From the NCBI GenBank assembly GCA_947493175.1, contig CANLQD010000005.1, positions 248,001 to 312,000 of the forward strand: a stretch of DNA of 64,000 bases, written 5' to 3'. The notes under the pieces were generated by a model. It was not told where the DNA came from and did no database searches. It saw nothing but the letters and a program-made list of their open reading frames with translations. The DNA is from an uncultured Flavobacteriaceae bacterium (GTDB taxonomy: Bacteria > Bacteroidota > Bacteroidia > Flavobacteriales > Flavobacteriaceae). The translations under genes and the position numbers were made by a program. Positions 8,156-16,140 of this stretch are shown one piece after another. The first letter of the stretch is position 1. Each line of letters starts with the position of its first letter.

Positions 8156-8872
8156 ATGAAAAATCACATCTTAATCATCGCAGCTAATTCAGCAACATCA
8201 ACAACAACAGGATGGCCAGTAGGCTATTGGTTATCAGAAGTAACCCATCCATACGAGGTATTTACAAAGGCTGGTTATAAAGTAACCATTGCAAGCCCAA
8301 AAGGAGGTAAAATAGAAATGGATGCCATGAGTAATCCCAATGATGAAAGTGGACGCTCGGCCTGGGATACAATAAGCAAAGAATACCTAGAAAACAAAAC
8401 CTTCACTTCCCTATTAGAAAACACGCCTTCTATAAAGGACGTATCAATTGACGATTACGATTCCATTGTAGTTGCTGGAGGAATGTCACCATTGTTCACT
8501 TTCGACGGTGAAACTGAACTAGTCAGTTTTTTTAGAGACTTTTATGAAACAGGTAAGGTAACGAGTGCTTTGTGTCATGGATCTGCCATTTTAAGATACG
8601 CAACGTTATCAGACGGAACACCGTTGGTAAAAGATAAAAATGTCACTGGATTTACAAATGGCGAAGAAGATGATTCTGACGCATTTGCCGGGAGAAAAGT
8701 AATGCCTTGGCGAATAGAAGATGAACTTATCAAATTGGGAGCAAATTTTAAAAAAAGAGGTAACTGGGAGCCCTTTGCAATAGTAGATGGCAACCTAATC
8801 ACAGGACAACAGAATATGTCTGGAGAAATTACTGCACAAAAAATAGTTGAAGAATTAAATAAACGCAAGTAA
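8156..8872 (+). CDS. DJ-1/PfpI (type 1 glutamine amidotransferase-like) protein, Hsp31-like
   Basis: A 238-residue protein of the DJ-1/PfpI class-I amidotransferase-like superfamily. The nucleophile elbow ALCHGSAIL lies near residues 138-146, with an upstream acidic segment SPKGGKIEMD (about 47-56) and VAGGMSPLFTFDG (about 106-118). Relatives act as glyoxalase III/chaperone or covalent-adduct hydrolases against reactive aldehydes. It stands between a NAD-binding reductase and an SDR, which fits electrophile stress. A second member of the family is encoded at 48131-48832 with a similar architecture (CHG elbow and C-terminal VDGNLITGQ-like segment). Confidence 0.85.
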   Translation: MKNHILIIAANSATSTTTGWPVGYWLSEVTHPYEVFTKAGYKVTIASPKGGKIEMDAMSNPNDESGRSAWDTISKEYLENKTFTSLLENTPSIKDVSIDDYDSIVVAGGMSPLFTFDGETELVSFFRDFYETGKVTSALCHGSAILRYATLSDGTPLVKDKNVTGFTNGEEDDSDAFAGRKVMPWRIEDELIKLGANFKKRGNWEPFAIVDGNLITGQQNMSGEITAQKIVEELNKRK

Positions 8873-8875
8873 TTT

Positions 8876-8941
8876 AAAAAATGGGAAACATTGGATTTTT
8901 TTCTATTGGCATTAATAGCTGGAGCATTTGTTCCTACATAA
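8876..8941 (+). pseudogene. Possible remnant of a membrane transporter N-terminus
   Basis: The 96-base gap between the DJ-1 and SDR genes reads in the + frame as a short hydrophobic peptide WETLDFFLLALIAGAFVPT followed by a stop. This resembles the first helix of small DMT/EamA-like membrane proteins. There is no usable start and no continuation. It may be a decayed gene fragment or chance; confidence is low. Confidence 0.2.
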
Positions 8942-8968
8942 ACAGTACTAATTTTAATCACTTAAAAC

Positions 8969-9640
8969 ATGAAAAGTAAACACATTATCATTGTGGGAGC
9001 GGGACCAGGAATCAGCATGTCGGTTGCTAAAAAATTTGGAAAAGAAGGTTATGTAATCTCATTGATTTCACGTTCTGCAGAAAAGCTCATACAATACAGT
9101 GCAGAATTGAATAAGCTCGGAATTCGTAATTCGGTCTTTGAAGCGGACAGTGGTAACTATAAGATGCTAGAACATCAAATTAATCTAGCCGTTATTAAAC
9201 AAGGAGCCCCAAAAATGGTATTATATAATGCCTTTAAAGCATCAAGTGGGACCGCATTAGACTATAGTCTTGATGACTTTCACAAAGATTTTGACATCAA
9301 TGTATTAGGCGCCCTTAGAGTAGCTAAAATTGCATTGCCCAATATGATTAATAATGGTGGAGGCAAGCTATTGTTTACAGGTGGTGGACTGGCTCATTAT
9401 CCATATCAAGACTACGCTTCACTTAGCATTGGAAAAGCCGCATTATTGACTCTTGTAAAATTGCTTTCACAAGAAATACAATCAGAAAAAATTCAAATAG
9501 GGACATTGACCATCATGGGTTTTGTAGCAGCTGGGACTTTTTATGATCCCGATAAAATAGCCGTAGCGTACTGGAATCTTTTCAATACAAACCCTGATAG
9601 TTGGAAAACTGAAACGTTATATCAAGAAAGCAATGTCTAA
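8969..9640 (+). CDS. SDR-family oxidoreductase, atypical active site
   Basis: A 223-residue short-chain dehydrogenase-like Rossmann protein. The cofactor loop is VGAGPGISMSVAKKF (residues 9-23) and the central strand reads INVLGALRVAKIALPNM (about 109-125). At the catalytic position the usual YxxSK is replaced: the sequence is YASLSIGKAAL, so Leu occupies the expected Tyr position while the Lys is kept. Activity may therefore differ from classical SDRs. The C-terminus is short, ending soon after GFVAAGTFYDPDKIA. Neighbours are stress-type oxidoreductases. Confidence 0.75.
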   Translation: MKSKHIIIVGAGPGISMSVAKKFGKEGYVISLISRSAEKLIQYSAELNKLGIRNSVFEADSGNYKMLEHQINLAVIKQGAPKMVLYNAFKASSGTALDYSLDDFHKDFDINVLGALRVAKIALPNMINNGGGKLLFTGGGLAHYPYQDYASLSIGKAALLTLVKLLSQEIQSEKIQIGTLTIMGFVAAGTFYDPDKIAVAYWNLFNTNPDSWKTETLYQESNV

Positions 9641-9770
9641 AAAGTTTAATAAAGAAGCCTCTTATTCAAAAGCTAAGGAAGCCCATAAAAACTGTCCGCA
9701 TTTTATAATAGCAGAAAATATCTCTGTTGAAATTTTACTTGTAGATCATGCGCCCTCAAAAATGCAATGA
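9633..9770 (+). CDS. Small hypothetical ORF overlapping the SDR stop
   Basis: An ATG that overlaps the SDR stop opens a 45-codon frame (MSKKFNKEASYSKAKEAH...). It has one Cys (KNCPHF) and a hydrophobic VEILLVDHAP segment. The overlap suggests possible translational coupling, but there is no family recognition and it could be a remnant of a longer gene. It fills most of the gap before dps. Confidence 0.3.
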   Translation: MSKKFNKEASYSKAKEAHKNCPHFIIAENISVEILLVDHAPSKMQ

Positions 9771-9809
9771 CCTTATTAAACTGAAAATTAACTATTAAAA
9801 CCATCACAA

Positions 9810-10286
9810 ATGGAAAAACTAAATACAGGACTATCAGAAGAAAACCGTTTTGGTGCTGTGAGTATCTTACATCACTTATTAGCAGACGAATTTGTCCTCT
9901 ACACTAAAACCAGAAAATATCATTGGAATGTGACCGGGATGCATTTTAAGTCACTTCATGAAATGTTCGAAAAACATTATAAAGACTTGGAAGAAAAAAT
10001 CGACGATGTTGCGGAAAGAGTTAGAGCCCTGGGATATTTTGCAATGGGTACACTTCAACAGTTCTCTGAACTTACAAGGTTAGAAGAACATGTAGATGAA
10101 GATGGAAATGCAGAAGTTATGGTACAAAATTTAGTAAAAGATCACGAGACTATAATAGCATATCTAAGAAAAAACTTAGAAACGGTTATTGAGAAATATC
10201 ATGATGCAGGCACAAGTGACTTCATCACAGGAATTATGAAAGACCATGAGAAAATGGCATGGATGTTAAGAGCATATTCAGAATAG
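9810..10286 (+). CDS. dps: Dps family DNA-protection/ferritin-like protein
   Basis: A 158-residue Dps, a dodecameric mini-ferritin that oxidises and stores iron with peroxide and protects DNA. The ferroxidase signature lies at about residues 40-75: YHWNVTGMHFKSLHEMFEKH followed by YKDLEEKIDDVAERVRALG. The His, Asp and Glu ligands are in place. Length and the C-terminal helix (KDHEKMAWMLRAYSE) are typical. It belongs with the neighbouring redox and aldehyde-stress genes and is transcribed in the same direction. Confidence 0.95.
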   Translation: MEKLNTGLSEENRFGAVSILHHLLADEFVLYTKTRKYHWNVTGMHFKSLHEMFEKHYKDLEEKIDDVAERVRALGYFAMGTLQQFSELTRLEEHVDEDGNAEVMVQNLVKDHETIIAYLRKNLETVIEKYHDAGTSDFITGIMKDHEKMAWMLRAYSE

Positions 10287-10353
10287 ATTTTAAAAACACG
10301 AGATTATTAAAAGTAAAATCTTAAATATCGTCGATACCTGTATCAATGCCTTA

Positions 10354-10701
10354 ATGTTAGATGACATAACTATAGCCGTATCATATATTACAGATGACAT
10401 TCTTTTTATGGTCAATAGAACTGGGCAGAAAAAGTTGTCATATGTTGGTAAAGAAAAATTCTTTGCTTCCATAGGTAATTTTAAGTTTGCTTTTGAAGAA
10501 TTTACGGCTGATATACTTTGGGTGGTTGAAGAAGACAAAGCAGTGCAGATCATTAGTCCTAAGTACTGTAAAAACAATGATAGATATCAAAATCTGATAA
10601 TCATTTACAAAGCTATGGACAACAAAATAAAAAGTATCAAACTTTATGAAAGCGATGCCATACCAAAAGAATATCAATTTGTATTAAGCAATACAAAATA
10701 A
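10354..10701 (+). CDS. Hypothetical protein
   Basis: A 115-residue protein I do not recognise. It alternates hydrophobic strands with charged turns (ITIAVSYITDDILFMVNRTG, LSYVGKEKFFASIGNF, DILWVVEEDKAVQIISP), which suggests a small beta-rich fold without a signal peptide or membrane helix. The frame stays open for 20 codons before the ATG, so a non-ATG start further up cannot be excluded. It lies between dps and the flavoprotein gene, with 13 bases to the latter, and may be cotranscribed with it. Confidence 0.55.
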   Translation: MLDDITIAVSYITDDILFMVNRTGQKKLSYVGKEKFFASIGNFKFAFEEFTADILWVVEEDKAVQIISPKYCKNNDRYQNLIIIYKAMDNKIKSIKLYESDAIPKEYQFVLSNTK

Positions 10702-10714
10702 TAACCAAGAAGCT

Positions 10715-12367
10715 ATGGAAAATAAAAATACACGCTCTTCAAAACCCACCAATCTATTAGAAAAAAAAGCTTGGCCAGCTATACCGTCTTCGTTTCTTTC
10801 TTTGATGAAAATCCATGGGGCTATTCGGGAAATGATGGCTAGTGAGGTATTATTTGAAATAGGTCAAGACAGTTATGATCTTGCTTATGTAGTTAAAGGT
10901 GCAATCAATATTGTAGACCGAAATGCAGATAAAGTTATATTGCAAATAGACGAAGGAAACTTCATGGGCGAGATTGGAATGCTAATGGGGCAAAAGACTT
11001 TTTTTGCAGCAGTAGCTAAAACAGATTCGACCCTATTGATTATGAGTTTGGAAAAAGTAAGAATGCTAATGGCAAGCGACCCCAATTTTGGAGATTTATT
11101 GGTGAGTGCATTTGCTGCCAGAAGAAAACTTTTGATGGATTGGGGAGAAGGAGGATTGGTGATTGTAGGAAATGAGAATGGAAAAAACACTAAACGTTTG
11201 CTTGAATTTGCCACTAGGAGTCAAATTCCACATCGTTTTGTAGACTGGAAAAACAAGGAAGCCGTTGCCGAACTAATGCTAACCTGTGATCTACCTAAGG
11301 CAGAAAGTGCCGCAGTTGTTGGAAAATCTGAAGTGTACTGTAACCCTACACCTCAGGTTCTGGCAAATGCCCTAGGGTTGGATCTTGTAGCGGACACCAA
11401 CAAGCTTTTCGATGTCATAATTGTAGGAGCTGGTCCTGCAGGTCTAGCAGCTTCAATTTACGGAGCTTCCGAAGGCCTATCAGTACTTGTCATAGAAGAC
11501 ACTGCCATTGGCGGACAAGCCGGAACGTCTTCTAAAATCGAAAACTATTTTGGTTTTCCTAAAGGTATTTCAGGTAGTGAACTCGCTTATCGCGGAGAAA
11601 TACAAGCCATTAAATTTGGTGCGCGCCTAACAGTGCCCAGAAGAGCCAAAAATCTGTACCTAAAACAAAATCATTTCGAAATTGAGTTGGATGATGACCG
11701 ATGTCTTCGTTCACGTTCCGTTGTATTGGCAAATGGAATTCAGTACAGAAGGCTATCGCTGGATAAGATCGAAGAGTTTGAAGGAAATGGTATCTATTAT
11801 GCAGCAACTGATTTAGAAGCACGTTATTGTCATAATACTGATGTGGTAATTATTGGAGGAGGAAATTCAGCTGGGCAAGCAGCCATGCATTTATCAAAAT
11901 ATGGAAATTGCGCCTATGTAGTGGTTCGTGGCAGTACTTTATCTACAACAATGTCGTCTTACCTTTCAAAAAGACTAGAAGAGAATGATGCCGTGAAAAT
12001 TATAACCGAAACTGAAATTAGTAGGTTGTTAGGTAAAAAAAGTCTTGAAGCTGTTTTTTTAAAGACAAAAGGAAAAGAGGAAGAACTAAAAATAGAAACG
12101 AAAGCATTGTTTATTATGATTGGTGCACAGCCAAACACAAACTGGCTGCATAAAGATATTCAGTTGGATAAGAATGGCTTCGTAGTTACAGGACAAAAAA
12201 CGGACATGCAACGGGAAAGTTTTGAAACTAGCATTTCTGGGGTTTATGCTGTGGGGGACATACGAAGTGGTTCTGTGAAAAGGGTTGCATCAGCAGTTGG
12301 TGAAGGTTCTGTGGTGATATCACAAATTCATGGATATTTAAATAATAATAGCCTGAAAGTTGAATAA
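10715..12367 (+). CDS. FAD-dependent oxidoreductase, thioredoxin-reductase-like with N-terminal cNMP-binding-like domain
   Basis: A 550-residue multidomain protein. Residues about 30-140 form a cyclic-nucleotide-binding-like domain (GNFMGEIGMLMG at 81-92), but the arginine that holds the cNMP phosphate is missing (GQKTFFAAVA). Residues about 147-225 look like a small thioredoxin-like module. Residues about 232-550 are a TrxR-like core with the FAD loop IVGAGPAGLAASIYG at 236-250, the NADPH loop IIGGGNSAGQAAM and a C-terminal YAVGDIRSGSVKRVASAVG. Where thioredoxin reductases have CxxC the sequence reads YYAATDLEARYC, so the dithiol is absent. It is probably a regulatory or NADPH-oxidising flavoprotein rather than a true thioredoxin reductase. 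Confidence 0.88.
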   Translation: MENKNTRSSKPTNLLEKKAWPAIPSSFLSLMKIHGAIREMMASEVLFEIGQDSYDLAYVVKGAINIVDRNADKVILQIDEGNFMGEIGMLMGQKTFFAAVAKTDSTLLIMSLEKVRMLMASDPNFGDLLVSAFAARRKLLMDWGEGGLVIVGNENGKNTKRLLEFATRSQIPHRFVDWKNKEAVAELMLTCDLPKAESAAVVGKSEVYCNPTPQVLANALGLDLVADTNKLFDVIIVGAGPAGLAASIYGASEGLSVLVIEDTAIGGQAGTSSKIENYFGFPKGISGSELAYRGEIQAIKFGARLTVPRRAKNLYLKQNHFEIELDDDRCLRSRSVVLANGIQYRRLSLDKIEEFEGNGIYYAATDLEARYCHNTDVVIIGGGNSAGQAAMHLSKYGNCAYVVVRGSTLSTTMSSYLSKRLEENDAVKIITETEISRLLGKKSLEAVFLKTKGKEEELKIETKALFIMIGAQPNTNWLHKDIQLDKNGFVVTGQKTDMQRESFETSISGVYAVGDIRSGSVKRVASAVGEGSVVISQIHGYLNNNSLKVE

Positions 12368-12432
12368 AAATCACGCTACTATAATGTGCAAGCATCAAAC
12401 CTGTAATCAAGATGAATTAAGGATTAGGTATA

Positions 12433-12467
12433 ATCAAAGAGTATAAATCATTCAATACTCTATTGAT
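12433..12467. promoter_or_regulatory. Inverted repeat upstream of rteC
   Basis: Arms ATCAAAGAGTAT (12433-12444) and ATACTCTATTGAT (12455-12467) form an inverted repeat with one extra base and a 10-base loop. It ends 19 bases before rteC. It may be an operator for rteC or a terminator for the preceding gene; no T-run follows directly, so an operator is slightly favoured. Confidence 0.4.
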
Positions 12468-12486
12468 ATAATAATAGAGAAACACA

Positions 12487-13344
12487 ATGATTTTAGAAGA
12501 TAATATAGAAAAAGTACTTGAAGAATATAAAGATAAAATAACCGAAATTGAGCATCTCGATTTTAGCGATTTCCTTAATATTGAAATAGGCATTCAAATA
12601 TCACGAGACTACTTACAGAAATTTAGGGTAATGTTACGTCTAGGTACTTTTAAAAGTACTGAAAGTGAAATTAAATTTTTCAAACACCAGAAACCTTATG
12701 TTTATTCAAGATTACAATTTTATGCAAAAATCTATAATTTCCTTTTACAAAAACCGCAAGGATCTATTAAATCTCAAAGAAATTTCATCGATATCCAAAT
12801 CAAAAGGTTGCAGGAATCCAATCTATCCAATTTAGACTTTATTAAATATTACCGTGAAAAAGCGGATGTTTTAGATCATTTTTATTTCCTTAGAGGAAAA
12901 GACAATCTTAGCCTTAACCAAAATAACTGTCATTTTTATGCAGATGCAGAATTCTCAACAAGCCATGACGGTATTGTTGCCGAAATCATGGCTTCAGATG
13001 TTTTAATTAATTTTTACGTTCAGACCTTAGCCGACTTAAAGAATACAGAACTTGGGATTAGTAAAAAATTGGATGTCCGAGTAAATGGAAAACGTTTAGG
13101 CTGGACTGCATCAAAAACAGATTTAATAGAGCTTATTTATGCATTACAATCCTCGGGCGCCATAAAAAGCGGGACCGCTGGCATCAAGGAAATGGCTACG
13201 GCTTGTGAGCAAATATTCGATATTGATTTGGGAAATTTCTATCGTACATTTTTAGAACTTAGAGAACGTAAGATAGATCAAACAAAATTTATTGATCGCT
13301 TAAAAACTAGTCTTTTAAAAAAAATGAACGACGCAGATAGTTAA
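12487..13344 (+). CDS. rteC: RteC family conjugative-element regulator
   Basis: A 285-residue member of the RteC family, which in CTnDOT activates excision downstream of the RteAB system. Recognisable features are the helical N-terminal half (KFFKHQKPYVYSRLQFYAKIY about residues 65-85), the FYLRGKDNL-like FLRGKDNL segment near 133, and the C-terminal region KLDVRVNGKRLGWTASKTDLIELIYALQSS (given here only by its landmarks NGKRLGWTASKTDL near 200-213), which resembles a winged helix. No RteA or RteB is visible. It marks the left part of the element and is followed by a repeat-rich noncoding stretch. Confidence 0.88.
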   Translation: MILEDNIEKVLEEYKDKITEIEHLDFSDFLNIEIGIQISRDYLQKFRVMLRLGTFKSTESEIKFFKHQKPYVYSRLQFYAKIYNFLLQKPQGSIKSQRNFIDIQIKRLQESNLSNLDFIKYYREKADVLDHFYFLRGKDNLSLNQNNCHFYADAEFSTSHDGIVAEIMASDVLINFYVQTLADLKNTELGISKKLDVRVNGKRLGWTASKTDLIELIYALQSSGAIKSGTAGIKEMATACEQIFDIDLGNFYRTFLELRERKIDQTKFIDRLKTSLLKKMNDADS

Positions 13345-13374
13345 TTTAAAGTAAAATCAAACTGTTAAATTTTC

Positions 13375-13573
13375 ACCCAACTTGGGTGCAACTTGGGAAG
13401 TACTCACATTAATTTTATTTACGGTCAATTGAAGGATTGTGAAATTCTTTCGAACCATCAAAACCCACTAATTTAACTCACTGAAAATGAATGTATAAAA
13501 ACACCCAACTTGGGTTGTACTTGTGAATAATATAGGATAAATCTTACCAAATTTGTAGAACGAAAGTCAAATC
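13375..13573. repeat. Palindromic direct repeats in the rteC-xis intergenic region
   Basis: The 346-base gap between rteC and the HTH gene has no ORF but holds two copies of a 21-base motif built around the palindrome ACCCAA-c-TTGGGT (13375-13395 and 13503-13523), 128 bases apart. A 14-base stretch ACGAAAGTCAAATC at 13560-13573 occurs in reverse complement upstream of the integrase (56045-56058). The TTGGGTGCAAC part of copy 1 also resembles the reverse complement of the TGTTGTACCCAA repeats near the integrase. These are candidate integrase/excisionase arm sites or shared operators. Confidence 0.6.
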
Positions 13574-13689
13574 GAAGATTCACGAACTCTTTTTTATTAA
13601 AATATTAAGGGTCGTGAGCTAAATCAGGTCATGGGCTATTATATTACATGAAATCAATATGGTAGTCCATTTCCACAAAACGTTCTACC

Positions 13690-13974
13690 ATGCCGACATC
13701 TATCATTACAACAGACGACCTTCGGGAATTCAAACTAGAATTGCTCGATGACATTAAAAATCTTTTAGCAAAACAAGGTAAAGGAAAACTCAAAAAATAT
13801 CTTAAATCTTCTGAGGTTATGGATTTGCTTCAAGTCAGTCCTGGAACACTTCAAAATCTTCGTATCAACGGCACGCTACCATACACCAAAGTAGGTGGAA
13901 TCATTTATTACGATACAGAAGAAATTCAGAAAGTTATGGATGCCAACCGTGTGCAACACGGTTTAAATTCTTAA
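13690..13974 (+). CDS. Helix-turn-helix (excisionase-like, MerR/HTH_17 type) protein
   Basis: A 94-residue DNA-binding protein. After a short N-terminal coiled segment (LREFKLELLDDIKNLLAKQ), residues 37-85 form the HTH_17 fold YLKSSEVMDLLQVSPGTLQN, then RINGTLPYTKVGGIIYYDTE. This is the layout of excisionase-type proteins in Bacteroidetes conjugative elements. It opens a + strand run with the two replication-type genes that follow (3-base gap to the next), and the repeats upstream may be its operator. An excision or regulatory role is inferred from size and position. Confidence 0.85.
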   Translation: MPTSIITTDDLREFKLELLDDIKNLLAKQGKGKLKKYLKSSEVMDLLQVSPGTLQNLRINGTLPYTKVGGIIYYDTEEIQKVMDANRVQHGLNS

Positions 13975-13977
13975 CCG

Positions 13978-14697
13978 ATGAACTATATAAAGCTACTCAA
14001 TGCGGCTTTTGAAAAGTTCTATTTTGATGACCGCCTAAACCCTACTCATATCAGTTTGTATATGGCGCTGTTCCAAGAATGGAATAGCTCTCGGTTTGCG
14101 GATGAATTTTATGTAAACCGTCGTGACCTTATGCGGGCTGCCAAAATAGGCTCAAAATCTACTTACCACAGATGTGTCACAGATTTAGACTCTTGGCTTT
14201 ACCTAGCATATTTCCCATCAAACAATCCATATAAAGGCAGTAAAATTAAGATGTCCATTATCGGTACAAGTGATGAACCTGTTACGGGACAGTACAATCC
14301 CATATTAGAACAGCTTGCAGAACAGTACCGTCCCAGAAATGAACCAGTACTGGACTCGCACAGTCCCATAAATGGACAAGCATTGGTATCTACTACAAAC
14401 AATATCAAACAAGTAAACACTATAAAACGACCAAAGGGCTGGCAGGCCGTTATTGATTTTTTTATTGAAAAAGGTTTTAATGCTGATGAAGGAAAAAAAT
14501 TCTTTGAGCATTACGCAGACCGAGAATGGAAAACAAGTGATGGAAAGCCAATACGAGATTGGCGCGCAGTAGCTAAAAATTGGATGGATAGAACCGAGCT
14601 TTTCGACGAAGAAAACAAGCCAAACAAAAAAGAAGCGTCCCAAATCAAGGACAACTTGCGAACCACTAAAAACAAAGACTATGGACAACCCCTCTAA
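13978..14697 (+). CDS. Replication-initiation-like / HTH protein of the conjugative element
   Basis: A 239-residue protein starting MNYIKLLNAAFEKFYFDDRLNPTH, with an N-terminal winged-helix-like region (LTPTHISLYMALFQEWN-type pattern, here NPTHISLYMALFQEWN at about 21-36, and RAAKIGSKSTYHRCVTDL near 50-67). It has a low-complexity middle and a C-terminal helical segment (KGWQAVIDFFIEKGF...DWRAVAKNWM) resembling DnaD/DUF-type replication proteins. It overlaps the ATPase gene that follows by 17 bases. Together they look like an initiator or loader pair for element replication. The precise family is uncertain. Confidence 0.65.
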   Translation: MNYIKLLNAAFEKFYFDDRLNPTHISLYMALFQEWNSSRFADEFYVNRRDLMRAAKIGSKSTYHRCVTDLDSWLYLAYFPSNNPYKGSKIKMSIIGTSDEPVTGQYNPILEQLAEQYRPRNEPVLDSHSPINGQALVSTTNNIKQVNTIKRPKGWQAVIDFFIEKGFNADEGKKFFEHYADREWKTSDGKPIRDWRAVAKNWMDRTELFDEENKPNKKEASQIKDNLRTTKNKDYGQPL

Positions 14698-15343
14698 AAT
14701 TACCGAAGGTGGCGTGGAATACTCGCTGGGTAAGTTTGATGGCAAAAGCGTGCTGTACGATTTCCCAAAAATCTTGATTTACCTGAATGCAAAAGGCAAA
14801 TTGTTGTTCGGTAAAAAATTCAGGATATATGATGAAGACAAGGATATTTTGTTGAAGCTCTGTTCTTACTTCATAAGAGACAAGGAAAACTGTGAGAAAT
14901 ATGAAATCGACATTGATAAAGGGATTCTACTTTCCGGACCAGTAGGTTGTGGAAAAACTAGTTTGATGAAACTTTTGCGTCACATTGTGCCTATGCAACG
15001 ACCCTACGAAATGATTCCGTGTAGGAATGTGACTTTCGGTTTTAACCATCTTGGTTTTAAAACTGTGGAGGAATATGGAAACACCAAATTCTATTGTTTT
15101 GATGACCTTGGTGTAGAACCTGCAGGACGGTTTTACGGAAAAGATTTGAATGTAATGGGCGAAGTGCTGCTATCACGCTATGAGCTCTATCTCAACACCA
15201 AACATAAAATAAAAACCCATGCCACTACCAACCTTAATGCCGAGGAATTAGAAGAACGCTACGGCAACCGTGTCCGAAGCCGAATGCGGGAACTTTTTAA
15301 TTTGATTGCTTTTGATAAAGGCGCTGGGGATAAGAGGAAATAG
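14681..15343 (+). CDS. DnaC/IstB-like AAA+ ATPase
   Basis: A 220-residue ATPase with Walker A GPVGCGKTSLMKLL near residues 86-99 and Walker B YCFDDLGVEPAGRFYG near 138-153. ATTNLNAEELEERYGNRVRSRM near 188-209 holds sensor 1 and the arginine-rich end typical of DnaC/IstB helicase loaders. It overlaps the preceding gene and ends 8 bases from the convergent ImmA gene. No IS21-type transposase is present, so a helicase-loader role in element replication is more likely than transposition. Confidence 0.8.
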   Translation: MDNPSKITEGGVEYSLGKFDGKSVLYDFPKILIYLNAKGKLLFGKKFRIYDEDKDILLKLCSYFIRDKENCEKYEIDIDKGILLSGPVGCGKTSLMKLLRHIVPMQRPYEMIPCRNVTFGFNHLGFKTVEEYGNTKFYCFDDLGVEPAGRFYGKDLNVMGEVLLSRYELYLNTKHKIKTHATTNLNAEELEERYGNRVRSRMRELFNLIAFDKGAGDKRK

Positions 15344-15351
15344 AAGAAGTG

Positions 15352-16140
15352 TTAATCGCCCCAAATAATACTAAGAGCTCTATTTTTATAGGTAATACAA
15401 TGCTCAAAGAACTTATTATTTACATCATTATCTTTAACATACTTGAACATATCTACTGCCCAGATTTCTTCTGTTTTAAAAATATCATCAGTAATATCTT
15501 TAAAGAATTCTCCCATTACAGTATTTGGAGCAACTATTTTTTCGTGAAGAAGATATTTATAAGGAAAATCCTCACTACAATTGTACCACTTCACAGCTCC
15601 ACCCTCAGCATAAACTATCATAATTGAATGGTTTCCTATATCAGCAAATCTAAATGCACAAGCTGTTCTGCTAACCTTGTATTCACCTTTCAAAAAATCA
15701 ATTAACGTTATATCAAAAGACTTCCTATAAAAATCTTTGGAGAACCTTTCTTCTGGCATTAATAAACAAGATGCAAAAAAATCCGCTTCTCTTTCAATTT
15801 GATTAAATTGCTTTCGATTGGTTCGTGAAGGGTGAGGTTCTAGTAGCCCTTTTTTAAGTCCTAATCGATGGGAATCTATATAGTAATGACCAAGCTCGTG
15901 GGATAGTGTAAATCGACCCCTTGGTGAATCCTTCTTATTACCTAAATCTGTATTTATGTGAATATAAAACTGTCCGTTCTCATAAATAGTCATTCCATCG
16001 AAAGTATCTCTCCCATAACTATCATAAAATACTGACAAGCCTTCATCTTCAACAATCTTATCCAAAGGAGTGATTTTTTCCTCATATTCTAAAGCTATTG
16101 CTTCAGCTAACTTTTTTATACTATTTCTATTCCTCGTCAC
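15352..16140 (-). CDS. ImmA/IrrE-family metallopeptidase
   Basis: A 262-residue zinc peptidase with the HExxH motif in LSHELGHYYIDSHR (about residues 78-91) and a downstream EREADFFASCLLMP segment (about 116-129) that supplies the third ligand. This is the COG2856 layout. The start is GTG and overlaps the upstream gene by 14 bases. In ICEBs1 ImmA cleaves the repressor ImmR, and in CBASS loci CapP cleaves CapH. Here the operon lacks an obvious repressor but contains a sigma factor and a small linker protein, so the cleavage target is unknown. It is the last gene of a three-gene - strand operon next to CBASS. Confidence 0.88.
   Translation of the reverse strand: MTRNRNSIKKLAEAIALEYEEKITPLDKIVEDEGLSVFYDSYGRDTFDGMTIYENGQFYIHINTDLGNKKDSPRGRFTLSHELGHYYIDSHRLGLKKGLLEPHPSRTNRKQFNQIEREADFFASCLLMPEERFSKDFYRKSFDITLIDFLKGEYKVSRTACAFRFADIGNHSIMIVYAEGGAVKWYNCSEDFPYKYLLHEKIVAPNTVMGEFFKDITDDIFKTEEIWAVDMFKYVKDNDVNNKFFEHCITYKNRALSIIWGD

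Noticed and set aside
12367..12487. The left boundary of the conjugative element with a tRNA or direct repeat
   Set aside because: No tRNA-Leu sequence and no copy of the 24-base repeat occurs here; only a palindrome is seen, so the boundary is left open.
14681..15343. An IS21 IstB transposition helper
   Set aside because: No IstA transposase or IS21-like ends are nearby; the gene overlaps a replication-type gene, so a DnaC-like loader fits better.
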